NCBI RefSeq assembly: GCF_039655745.1
Contig: NZ_JBBYXI010000003.1
Coordinates: 248,001 to 312,000, forward strand
DNA from: Hohaiivirga grylli
GTDB taxonomy: Bacteria > Pseudomonadota > Alphaproteobacteria > Rhizobiales > Beijerinckiaceae
Direction of reading: 5' to 3'
Length of the DNA stretch: 64,000 bases
Shown here: piece by piece, positions 38,079-47,200 of the stretch
How the letters are laid out: each line of letters opens with the position of its first letter
How positions within the stretch are numbered: position 1 is the stretch's first letter
Translations under genes and position numbers: made by a program
The notes under the pieces: model-generated
Told to the model about the DNA's origin: nothing
Databases searched by the model: none
Seen by the model: the letters and a program-made list of their open reading frames with translations, nothing else

Positions 38079-38212
38079 GCAGCACCGATTGGCATTGAAA
38101 TGCTGAGGCCTGAAAAGTAATCTGTACGCTGGACACGTGATGACGTATTGGCACAGGCACTTAAAGTAAAAGCAACAATAAGAAGTGATGTTGGAATTAG
38201 GAAGCGTTTCAT
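38072..38212 (-). CDS. 46-residue small lipoprotein
   Basis: Found by reading the minus strand: ATG at 38212 with AAAGG eight bases upstream, open for 46 codons to TAA at 38074-38072. The product begins MKRFLIPTSLLIVAFTLSAC, a textbook lipoprotein signal with lipobox L-S-A-C. A short mature part (NTSSRVQRTDYFSG... to PIGAAK) follows. Length, ribosome-binding site, lipobox and the end inside the hairpin all favour a real gene. It is divergent from the amidase gene. No function can be assigned; small lipoproteins of this size can be envelope-stress or entericidin-like. Confidence 0.65.
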   Translation of the reverse strand: MKRFLIPTSLLIVAFTLSACANTSSRVQRTDYFSGLSISMPIGAAK

Positions 38213-38331
38213 TCTTTTACCTTTACTGTAATAGAAGTCGTGACATGCTCTACCATAATTAATGTACTGGCATGCATTTTTTTATGGTCTATAGAGTAGC
38301 GTTTCAAGTCTATCTGGGTGAGGAATGTGTG

Positions 38332-39708
38332 ATGGGTTCATGCCGTAATAAAAAATCGGTTTCACAGTTATCTGCAGATATTCAGTCTGGTAAGCTGGAT
38401 CCCGTTGATCTCATCGAAGAAACACTTTCTGCTATTACAGCTCATGATGACCCGTCCATTTTTACAGCTGTCTTGACCGAGCGGGCCCGTAACGAAGCCA
38501 AGGAGGCTTCGGCGCGTATTCGGCTGGGTAAATCCCGTGGTGTACTTGATGGCATCCCTGTTGCCTGGAAAGATTTGTTTGATATTGCAGGTCGGACAAC
38601 CACAGCCGGTTCCGTTGTTCTGAAAGACAGCCCGGAAGCGTCTCATGATGCTGATGTTGTGACAGCCCTGAATAGAGCCGGAATGGTTGCCGTTGGCCTG
38701 ACCAATATGAGTGAATTCGCTTTCTCAGGTCTTGGAATTAATCCCCATTATGGCACACCACATAATCCGAACTCTACGGATGTTCCGCGATTACCGGGTG
38801 GTTCATCATCAGGGGCAGGGGTTGCTGTTGCGGCTGGGCTTGTACCTGTTGCAATTGGCACAGATACGGGAGGTTCGGTTCGTATTCCAGCTGCTTTCAA
38901 CGGGGTTGTTGGCTATAAAGCAACGCGTGGTCGTTACAGTATGAAGGGTATTGTGCCTTTAGCAATAAGTCTGGATGCACTTGGGCCTCTCTGTCTCAAT
39001 GTGCAGGATGCTATCTGGATTGATGCGGCGATGCGTGGACAGCCAGTTGCCGACATGGAGGCATTGCCTTTGCGCGGACAATCTTTCGCCATACCGTCGA
39101 ATGTCATGTTTGATGAGGCAGAACCTGAGATTATTGAGGCTTTTGAAGTCGCGGTTAATCTTGTCCAGCAGGCGGGGGCGCATGTGCGACGCATCAGCTT
39201 TCCGGTATTTGATGAAATATCAAAACTCTTTGCGCGAACAGGGGCGCTGGTGACAGCTGAAGCTTATCAGTTTCATAAAGAAAGACTGAATGGCCCCGAG
39301 GCTGCTTTAATTGACGCACGCGTTGTTGCGCGTATCCGCTTGGGTGAAAAGACAACACCTGAGAATTACGCAGAAATTCTGGAAGTACGGGCGCGGCTGA
39401 TTAAGGAGGTTAGGGCCATGCTTGAACCGGATGAATTACTGCTCTCGCCAACATTACCCCATGTAGCACCAGAAATTGCGCCACTGTGTGATGACGATCT
39501 GTTTTTTCAAACCAATGCCAAGACATTACGTAATACATCAATAGGTAATTTTCTGGATTGGTGTGGTGTGTCTCTTCCCTGTGGTATGGGAAAGGTTGGA
39601 ATGCCTATTGGCTTTCAAGTTGCAGGTCAGGCAGGGCAGGATGAGCGTGTGCTTGCTGTTGCATTAAGCATTGAGAAGCTTCTGAATTCACCTTTCCCTA
39701 AAATTTAG
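38332..39708 (+). CDS. Amidase signature (AS) family hydrolase
   Basis: A 458-residue cytosolic Ser-cisSer-Lys hydrolase. The triad is in place: K80 in PVAWKDLFDIAG, cis-Ser about S158 in the LPGGSSSGAGVAVAAG glycine/serine-rich signature, and nucleophile S182 in GTDTGGSVRIPAAFNGVVG. The family includes GatA, allophanate hydrolases and nitrile-pathway amidases. No gatB/gatC is adjacent, and the C-terminal half is not GatA-like enough for me to call it, so the substrate is unknown. ATG at 38332 is chosen because GGTGAGGA precedes it; the frame is open back to 38272. Confidence 0.85.
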   Translation: MGSCRNKKSVSQLSADIQSGKLDPVDLIEETLSAITAHDDPSIFTAVLTERARNEAKEASARIRLGKSRGVLDGIPVAWKDLFDIAGRTTTAGSVVLKDSPEASHDADVVTALNRAGMVAVGLTNMSEFAFSGLGINPHYGTPHNPNSTDVPRLPGGSSSGAGVAVAAGLVPVAIGTDTGGSVRIPAAFNGVVGYKATRGRYSMKGIVPLAISLDALGPLCLNVQDAIWIDAAMRGQPVADMEALPLRGQSFAIPSNVMFDEAEPEIIEAFEVAVNLVQQAGAHVRRISFPVFDEISKLFARTGALVTAEAYQFHKERLNGPEAALIDARVVARIRLGEKTTPENYAEILEVRARLIKEVRAMLEPDELLLSPTLPHVAPEIAPLCDDDLFFQTNAKTLRNTSIGNFLDWCGVSLPCGMGKVGMPIGFQVAGQAGQDERVLAVALSIEKLLNSPFPKI

Positions 39709-39788
39709 TACTCCGGTCACTGAATTTTCATATTTGACGCTCAACGATAGGTCACTGAAAACTAACTGATTTGCGACAGGAGATACTC

Positions 39789-40460
39789 ATGAAGCACATT
39801 GGTCAGATCATCGGCCAGTCTGACATGCGATCAACGTTGACGCGCAGGGAGAGTTTGTGTTGGGGATTTGCAGGGCTGTTCGGTATAGCAGCCGGCGTGT
39901 CTGCAACCTCTGCCTTTTCCCAATCTGTCTTGAGCAATTTGAAAGAGCTTTTTGCGCTGCTTCCGGATTGGTCTCAAGCATCAGTCAAGACGCCGATGAC
40001 GCAGTCTGATCTTGTCAATCTGAAAGAGGTATCAGTTAAGTTTCTGGAGGCTGTTGAACAGGGGCGGCAAGAGGAACTTGAGAGTGCTCTTCAGTCATAT
40101 ATTGAAGTTGCGGATCTTCCGAAAATGTCAGGCCTTTATCTGCTCTTCCATATTATTTTTGATTTGCCGGATATCATTGGTGCGCCTCAGTGGAGTTTCT
40201 TTGGTAGTTGGGTATCCAAGCAGGATGCCACTGTTGTTGGCAGCAAGAAGCAGGAGGATGACTTCCATCCTTCATGGCCTGTGTATCTGGCGCGTATCAG
40301 CAATAAGCTGTTTATCAATAGTAATGATAACCCGCAGTCTGTTTCAGAGAAGTCTGCTTATCGTATTTGGGATGAATATCAGTATCTGAAGAGCAAGTAC
40401 AAGTTCAGGCCGTCAACCTATATTGCGGCTGTTGAATTTATCTTTGTCGCCAATGAGTAA
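39789..40460 (+). CDS. Exported protein of unknown function, Tat-like signal
   Basis: A 223-residue protein. TRRESLCWGFAGLFGIAAGVSATSAFS near residues 17-43 is a twin-arginine-like signal with a long hydrophobic core and a possible cleavage after SAFS. The mature part is helical in appearance (LKELFALLPDW, LVNLKEVSVKFLEAVEQGRQEELESALQSYIEV) with a Trp-containing middle (PQWSFFGSWVSKQD). It resembles no family I know. ATG at 39789 with AGGAG upstream is preferred over the TTG at 39771. Its end overlaps the DUF488 gene by 8 bp, so the two are probably translated from one mRNA. Confidence 0.65.
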   Translation: MKHIGQIIGQSDMRSTLTRRESLCWGFAGLFGIAAGVSATSAFSQSVLSNLKELFALLPDWSQASVKTPMTQSDLVNLKEVSVKFLEAVEQGRQEELESALQSYIEVADLPKMSGLYLLFHIIFDLPDIIGAPQWSFFGSWVSKQDATVVGSKKQEDDFHPSWPVYLARISNKLFINSNDNPQSVSEKSAYRIWDEYQYLKSKYKFRPSTYIAAVEFIFVANE

Positions 40461-40818
40461 TAAGATGCAGATAGCCGTTAAACGTGTCTACGATATGCCA
40501 GATGGCAACGATGGGCAGCGTATTCTTGTTGACCGTCTCTGGCCGCGAGGGATGACAAAGGGCAAAGCGCAATTGACACTCTGGTTAAAGGAAATTGCGC
40601 CAAGCAATGAGCTGCGTAAGTGGTTCCATCAGGATATGTCGCAAAGGCAGGAGTTTGAAAGACGGTATCGGCAGGAGCTCGCTGGAAATCCCGAAGCTGT
40701 CGCTCACCTTCAGAAGATTATCGCAGAGGGGAAGGTAACCCTGCTTTATGCGGCACATGATACAACCTATAACCATGCCCTGTTCTTACAGAAATATATG
40801 CAGGAGCTTTCCGCATAA
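40453..40818 (+). CDS. DUF488 family (YeaO-like) protein
   Basis: A 121-residue cytosolic protein with the DUF488 signatures VKRVYD near the start, RILVDRLWPRGMTKGKAQL, WLKEIAPSNELRKWFHQD, FERRYRQEL and the C-terminal VTLLYAAHDTTYNHALFL. YeaO-like proteins are uncharacterised; the fold is considered related to phosphatase-like or DNA/RNA-modifying proteins, without proof. ATG at 40453 gives an 8-bp overlap with the preceding gene; ATG at 40465 is the alternative. Confidence 0.88.
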   Translation: MSNKMQIAVKRVYDMPDGNDGQRILVDRLWPRGMTKGKAQLTLWLKEIAPSNELRKWFHQDMSQRQEFERRYRQELAGNPEAVAHLQKIIAEGKVTLLYAAHDTTYNHALFLQKYMQELSA

Positions 40819-41093
40819 CAAAAAAGAGCCGGACGATATGATCCAGCTCTTCCTCGTTCTCTCCTGTATCTACTTGCATTCAGCTCGTGCCAGTACATCC
40901 GTGGTCACATGCCTAGAAGGAAATATATTCCAGGAGATTATGTTATTGCGTTTCAGCTATGTCTTTAGACAAGTCTTACAATTTGCAAGATGACTGAACC
41001 GCAATATCAATAATATCGATATTGATCATCTTAATATAGCGATGAATGTGTCAAATACAAGGCAATAATTTATTTAATTTAAAATTGAATAGA
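40819..41093. other. Intergenic region, no gene seen
   Basis: It contains a weak hairpin at about 40826-40852 (AGAGC.GGA/TCC.GCTCT), possibly ending DUF488 transcription, and an AT-rich stretch with the 12-bp palindrome AATATCGATATT at 41012-41023 of unknown meaning. No coding potential is recognisable. Confidence 0.4.
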
Positions 41094-41099
41094 AAAAAG

Positions 41100-41128
41100 A
41101 AAAGGCCTCAATGTTTTTGAGGCCTTTT
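41100..41128. terminator. Bidirectional terminator, mainly for peroxiredoxin gene
   Basis: 12-bp perfect stem AAAAGGCCTCAA/TTGAGGCCTTTT; on the minus strand it is followed by TCTTTTTT. It lies 11 bp after the peroxiredoxin stop. Confidence 0.9.
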
Positions 41129-41138
41129 CTTCATATTA

Positions 41139-41738
41139 TTAGAGGTTGGAATTATGCTCAGACAGATATTCTGCAACACCTTCTGTTGAAGCTTTCATGC
41201 CTGCCTGGCCTTTCATCCAGCCAGCTGGGCAAACCTCACCGTTTTCTTCTGTAAACTGTAAGGCATCTACCATACGTAGCATTTCATCAACATTGCGGCC
41301 CAATGGCAGGTTGTTGACGACCTGATGCTGAACAATACCGTTTTCATCAATCAGGAATGAAGCGCGCAGCGCAACGCCTGAAACGTCTTCAATGCCATAG
41401 GCCTGTGCGATTTCGTGTTTGATATCGGCAACCATTGTGTAGCCGACCTGTCCAATGCCACCCTTGTTCACTGGAGTATTCTTCCAGGCAAGGTGTGTGA
41501 AAGGATTGTCGATGGAAACCGCAATAACTTCAACATTACGCTTCTTGAACTCTTCAAGGCGATGATCAAAAGCAATCAGCTCTGACGGGCAAACGAATGT
41601 AAAGTCCATTGGATAGAAGAAGAGAACAGAGTACTTGCCCTTGGTAATTTCGTTAAAATTGACTGTCTGGATAATATTGTTTCCAAGAACTGCTTCGGCT
41701 GTAAAATTAGGGGCCTGTTTGCCAACGAGAACGGTCAT
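41139..41738 (-). CDS. Typical 2-Cys peroxiredoxin (AhpC/Prx1 type)
   Basis: A 199-residue thiol peroxidase that reduces H2O2 and organic hydroperoxides. The peroxidatic Cys is C50 in FYPMDFTFVCPSE and the resolving Cys is C170 in GEVCPAGW. The GGIGQVGYTMVAD and VALRASFLIDENG segments are typical of the Prx1/AhpC class. No ahpF or regulator gene is adjacent; thioredoxin and the TrxB encoded at 17-18 kb are plausible reductants. Monocistronic, divergent from ettA. Confidence 0.95.
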   Translation of the reverse strand: MTVLVGKQAPNFTAEAVLGNNIIQTVNFNEITKGKYSVLFFYPMDFTFVCPSELIAFDHRLEEFKKRNVEVIAVSIDNPFTHLAWKNTPVNKGGIGQVGYTMVADIKHEIAQAYGIEDVSGVALRASFLIDENGIVQHQVVNNLPLGRNVDEMLRMVDALQFTEENGEVCPAGWMKGQAGMKASTEGVAEYLSEHNSNL

Positions 41739-42006
41739 GATGTTTCCTACTTTATGCTGCGCTTTGAAAAGCTGTTGTTATAAGTTGCTAATCATCAGGC
41801 TGATGTGATGCTGATAATTACATCCCACTAATGGAGTAACGCTAAGCTTGGCAATATTCAATTATTAAAAAGCGCTATTTTTATAATATGCCTGCTATGT
41901 AATTTTTAGGAGCCGTTAAGCCGCCGCTTGCCCCGGCCTCGTGCTCCTGCTAAGCACTATTGAAAGAATTCCATTCATATTGAACTAACAGCAAGGCGAT
42001 CATTCA

Positions 42007-43659
42007 GTGTCTCGTCAATTTATCTATCACATGCAAGGCCTGTCCAAGAGCTACCCTGGTGGGAAGAAGGTTCTGGATAATGTTCATCTGTCATTCTACC
42101 CTGATGCAAAGATTGGTGTTCTCGGCGTCAATGGTGCCGGTAAGTCAACGCTTCTGCGTATTATGGCTGGTATCGACAAAGAGTGGAATGGTGAGGCTTG
42201 GGTTGCAGAGGGTGCCCGTGTTGGCTACCTGCCTCAGGAACCTCAGCTTGATCCTACAAAAACGGTTCGTGAAAACGTTATGGAAGGCGTTGCGCCACAG
42301 CAGGCCCTTCTTGATCGTTACAATGAATTGGCGATGAACTATTCCGACGAGACGGCTGATGAGATGACCCGTCTGCAGGATGAGATTGAAGCCAAGAACC
42401 TTTGGGATCTCGATTCCAAGGTTGAGCAGGCAATGGATGCCCTGAACTGCCCACCAGATGACTGGGCCGTTGATAAGCTTTCCGGTGGTGAGCGCCGCCG
42501 CGTTGCTCTGTGCCGCCTGCTGCTCGAACAGCCAGAACTGCTGCTCCTCGACGAACCGACCAACCACCTTGATGCTGAAACAACATCATGGCTTGAAGGT
42601 CATCTGCGTAATTATCCGGGCGCTATCCTGATCGTGACCCACGATCGCTACTTCCTTGATAATGTTACTGGCTGGATTCTTGAGCTCGACCGTGGTCGTG
42701 GTATTCCTTATGAAGGTAACTATACCTCTTGGCTGGAGCAGAAGCAGAAGCGCCTTGCACAGGAAGGCCGTGAGGAAGAAGCTCATCAGCGCACCATTGA
42801 ACGCGAACGTGAGTGGGTTGCTGCTTCACCGAAGGCACGTCAGGCCAAGTCCAAGGCCCGTATTCAGCGTTATGAAGAGCTGGTGGCCAAGGCTAATGAC
42901 AAGGCCCCGACAACTGCCCAGATTATCATTCCGATTGCCGAGCGTCTTGGTAATAACGTTATTGAGTTTGAAAACCTCAAGAAGGGCTTTGAAGACAAGC
43001 TGCTGATTGATGGACTTTCATTCAAACTGCCTCCGGGCGGTATCGTTGGTGTTATCGGCCCGAACGGTGCTGGTAAGTCGACCCTGTTCCGTATGATTAC
43101 GGGGCAGGAAAAGCCGGATGAGGGCAGCATCACCATTGGTGAGAGCGTTAAGCTTGGTTATGTTGACCAGTCACGTGATACTCTCCGGGACGATGCGACT
43201 GTCTGGGAAGAAATTTCTGATGGTAATGAAATTCTGTATCTCGGCAAGCGTGAAATCAACTCACGTGCTTATGCTTCTGCCTTTAACTTTAAAGGTGGTG
43301 ACCAGCAGAAGAAGGTTGGGGTTCTTTCGGGTGGTGAACGTAACCGCGTCCACCTTGCCAAAATTCTGAAGAGTGGTGCAAACGTTCTGCTCCTCGACGA
43401 ACCGACCAACGATCTTGACGTTGATACGTTACGTGCGCTTGAAGAAGCTCTGGAAGATTACGCCGGTTGTGCTGTTATCATCAGCCACGATCGCTGGTTC
43501 CTTGACCGTATCGCAACCCACATCCTCGCTTTTGAAGGCGACAGCCATGTTGAATGGTTTGAGGGTAACTTTGCCGACTACGAAGAAGACAAGAAGCGTC
43601 GTCTGGGAACAGATTCAACAATCCCGCACCGGATTAAGTACAAGAAGTTTACACGCTGA
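42007..43659 (+). CDS. ettA: Energy-dependent translational throttle protein EttA (ABC-F)
   Basis: A 550-residue ABC-F protein without membrane segments, which binds the ribosomal E site and senses the ATP/ADP ratio. It has two ATPase domains: Walker A GVNGAGKST (about 38-46) and GPNGAGKST, signatures LSGGERRRVALC and LSGGERNRVHLAK, and Walker B LLLLDEPTNHLDAE and VLLLDEPTNDLDVD. The arm and PtIM linker region (residues 240-320, SWLEQKQKRLAQEGREEE to KARIQRYEEL) is typical of EttA. Start GTG at 42007. Terminator downstream. Confidence 0.95.
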   Translation: MSRQFIYHMQGLSKSYPGGKKVLDNVHLSFYPDAKIGVLGVNGAGKSTLLRIMAGIDKEWNGEAWVAEGARVGYLPQEPQLDPTKTVRENVMEGVAPQQALLDRYNELAMNYSDETADEMTRLQDEIEAKNLWDLDSKVEQAMDALNCPPDDWAVDKLSGGERRRVALCRLLLEQPELLLLDEPTNHLDAETTSWLEGHLRNYPGAILIVTHDRYFLDNVTGWILELDRGRGIPYEGNYTSWLEQKQKRLAQEGREEEAHQRTIEREREWVAASPKARQAKSKARIQRYEELVAKANDKAPTTAQIIIPIAERLGNNVIEFENLKKGFEDKLLIDGLSFKLPPGGIVGVIGPNGAGKSTLFRMITGQEKPDEGSITIGESVKLGYVDQSRDTLRDDATVWEEISDGNEILYLGKREINSRAYASAFNFKGGDQQKKVGVLSGGERNRVHLAKILKSGANVLLLDEPTNDLDVDTLRALEEALEDYAGCAVIISHDRWFLDRIATHILAFEGDSHVEWFEGNFADYEEDKKRRLGTDSTIPHRIKYKKFTR

Positions 43660-43681
43660 AAATAAAAGCGGTTAACGGATG

Positions 43682-43708
43682 CGGGGCTGATATCAGCCCC
43701 GTTTTTTT
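43682..43708 (+). terminator. Terminator of ettA
   Basis: Perfect palindrome with arms CGGGGCTGAT, followed by seven T. Confidence 0.92.
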
Positions 43709-44221
43709 GTCTGTAATATGCTGTTCCGATCAATCAGCGTCTTCGGTGCATTGTTGCCATATCAATTTTGCAAATAGGGATGCAGGTATATAACCGAGGA
43801 TTTTGAGGTAATATCATCATATTTTTAATGCAAAAGTCGCAAACGTGACTGTAAACATTATGATGTTCCAGATCGTTATATTGACATGAAAATTATGTCA
43901 TCTGGACTTTATCTAAAATGCAAATTTGAATAACCAAAATTTAGTTGCTTTAAAATTCATATTGATTCGTTTCATATTTGATTTTTGTGAATCATTTATA
44001 TGCCATTTCAATGTAAGAAAAATATTCTATGCATTATTTTTGAAATTAAATACAAAATACATGTTTTTATTACTGAAATTTTATAAGTTTTATCAGTTGT
44101 TTATTATACATTGATGACATAAGTCAAAATAAAATAACATTCGTTTTGAGTGAAATTAACTTTTTGTTAACCATTTGAACAAATTTTTAAACCCACGTTA
44201 TCTATAAGTGGGGATAGAACT
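43709..44221 (+). other. AT-rich leader of the fourth autotransporter
   Basis: Half a kilobase of very AT-rich DNA. A 62-codon frame (43926-44114) has no ribosome-binding site and a low-complexity Phe/Leu/Ile/Lys product, so I do not call it. Near the gene are a CtrA-like box (44156-44171) and TCTATAAG (44201-44208), both with counterparts at the other autotransporters. Confidence 0.5.
44156..44171 (+). promoter_or_regulatory. CtrA-like box TTAA-N7-TTAAC
   Basis: TTAA, CTTTTTG, TTAACCAT: the full TTAA-N7-TTAA consensus with the frequent 3' extension AACCAT. It is 50-65 bp upstream of the autotransporter start at 44222. Confidence 0.5.
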
Positions 44222-47200
44222 TTGAATACGAGCTCTCTGGGGTCACATTATTTTGCAAAAATAATACATCAAAAACTGCAAGCAAACAGACGTTATGCTT
44301 ACCATTTGCTCCTTGCGGGTACATCTGCACTGGCACTGGCTCTAAGCAGCCCTGCTGCTCTGGCGCAATATATTATTGATGGTGAGGAGATAACGGTTCC
44401 CGGGGATATGAATTCACCGTGGACCAGTGGTACCCTGACAGTAGGTAATGATCAGGATGCCAGCCTCACAATCTCGAATGGTGGCAGTGTCATTTCATAT
44501 GATACCACTATTGGCGCAAATACAGGCTCAACTGGCACGGTTACTGTAACAGGCCCCGGGTCAAGCTGGAGAACGAGCGACCTTCATGCCGGATATTCCG
44601 GAAACAGCATCATTACTATTGCAGATGGGGCTACTGTTACAACTAGACACGCTTATCTAGGTTATGCTGCCGGTTCGACGAGCACAGTTATTGTAACCGG
44701 TGCAGGATCACAGTGGGACCTTGATGCTCTGTATGCCGGCTTTAGTGGTGCTGCAAATCTTATCATCGCTGATGGTGGTGTTGTAAATTCAACACTCACA
44801 TATATTGGGAAGAACTCAAACGGAACTGTGACAGTGACTGGTGCAGGGTCACAATGGAATATCACGACCTATCGGATGGTTATCGGTGATTCAGGCAATG
44901 GAAAGCTCATAATCTCTGATGGTGGAAATGTTATCACAAATTCGACCGATATATACCTTGGAGGTTCTTCTACAAGTATAAGTGCGGCAGGAGAGGTTGT
45001 TGTGACGGGTGTTGGGTCACAATGGAATGTCAGCAGCCAACGTTTCTATATCGGCTTTCAGAATATCGGGTCTCTTACCATTGAAGATGGTGGCGTTGTC
45101 ACAAGCTCAGGTGAGCATTTCCTTGGTACAGGTTTTGAAAGCAGCACAGCTACCGTCACTGGGGCAGGATCACGTTGGGATATCACAGGTTTTCTCAAAA
45201 TCGGGGGGGCGACTGTTGGTAACCTCATAATTGCGGATGGTGGTGTCGTCACAACTTCAGGTGATGTCTCTTTTGGCAACAATGTGGGATATCGGGACGG
45301 AGAATACGTAGCCGGTGAGGGTAATGCATTCATAACCGGTACTGGATCGCGATGGGAAATCGATGGTTCTCTCATTCTAGGACACATCAATCTTGGCAGC
45401 CTTATCATTACAAATGGCGGAACTGTCAGTACTGCAGGCGATGCCACTCTTGGCGATACTATTCGCATGCCCGGCCCCGGCGACTGGCCTGAGAGTACCG
45501 GTAATGGCACAGCCACTGTAACCGGATCAGGGTCACGCTGGGATATAGGTGGAGAGATTACAGTCGGAGAAGAGGGAAATGGCATACTTATCATTTCCGA
45601 AGGAGGCCGTGTTTCAAGTGGCTATTCTTATCTGGGAAGCAGTTCAGGCTCAACCGGAGCTGTTACGGTAACGGGCACGGGGTCTCAATGGAATAATGAA
45701 GAGCTCTATGTCGGATACAGGGGGGGGGATGGCACACTTGTTATTTCCGACGGAGGAAAGGTCACAACGAATGCGTATGCTATTGTTGGGGGCTACTTCA
45801 ACAATGCTTCAAACGGCACGGTTACGGTTACAGATGCAGGCTCTCAGTGGATTACTGGAAACCTTGCAGTCGGCTACAGCGGTGATGGTACGCTCACAAT
45901 ATCAAATGGCGGTACTGTAACAACCACTGGAGATGCTTTTATTGCCCATAATACAGGCTCAATCGGCTCAGCAAACATAACCGGTGCAGGCGCAAGATGG
46001 GATGTCGGTGGAGAGCTATATGTCGGATATTACGGCGACGGTATCCTCACAATATCCGATGGAGGCCATGTCTCTACCGCTGGACAAGCGATTTCTGTCA
46101 GTTTCAATGGAAGTGCGACAGGTAGAATTATTATCGGAGCAGAAGCAGAGCAACCTGCTACGGCACCAGGAACAATAGAAGCAAAAAAAATACTACTAAA
46201 TTCGTCAGATAACAGCTCTATTTTATTCAACCATATTAAAACGGATTATGTGTTTGATGCCGGTATTAACGGTGGCGCTGATAACACCGTCAGCTCCGGA
46301 AACGGACTGGTCGGTGACGGTTTGATCAAAGCTATCTCTGGACGCACTATTTTTGCTAATTCTCATGGCGATTTCACCGGAGAAATTCAGGTTAGTGAGG
46401 CAGGTATCGTCCAGATTAATAATGACATATCGCGCGCAACCGCTAGTATCCTGTCTGGCGGCAGGCTGGAAGGTAACGGCATCATCGGTGATACCACCAA
46501 CGCCGGAACCATTGCTCCGGGGGTATCAATAGGGACGCTGACCGTTGCCGGAAACTATACCGGTGATAATGGTGTGCTGTTAGTTGAAACTGTTCTTGGC
46601 AATGACAGTTCTCCGACAGATCGTCTGGTTATTACCGGCGATGTTTCAGGTACTACCACTGTCCGGGTCGCCAATCTTGGTGGTACGGGTGGCTATACTA
46701 TCAACGGTATTCAGGTTATTGAGATTGGAGGCATCTCTCCGGATAATGCCTTTACACTGGCCGGTGACTACGTCACGACAGATGGCCAACAGGCTGTGAT
46801 TGGTGGTGCCTTTGCCTATACGCTCCACCACCGGGAAACTGGTGGCGCAACCGGTGGCGAGTGGTATCTGTTTTCCGGACTTATGACTGATTTGCCGTCT
46901 GATCTGGACAAGCCGGGCCCCAATATCTCCACACCTCGTTACCATCCGGCTGCCGCTGTCTATCAGCAGTATCCGCAAGTGCTGGCGCAGCTGAATACGG
47001 TTTCCACCTTGCAGCAGCGTGTCGGTAAACGCTTCTGGCAGCCGCAGGCTGGTCTGGGCGGAGCGTCGGTTGAAAGCACAGGCATCTGGGCGCGTGCCGA
47101 GAATAACCGCCAGCGTTCGGAAGCAGGACGCTCAACTGTCGATGCAACCAGCAATATCAATCACTGGAAATTCCAGTCCGGTCTGGATGCCCCCCTTTAC

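Noticed and set aside
41012..41023. AATATCGATATT palindrome as an operator for the peroxiredoxin gene
   Set aside because: It lies downstream of the peroxiredoxin gene, beyond its terminator, and not at any promoter.
43926..44114. 62-codon plus-strand frame upstream of the fourth autotransporter
   Set aside because: No ribosome-binding site, very AT-rich DNA and a low-complexity Phe/Ile/Lys product; expected by chance in such sequence.
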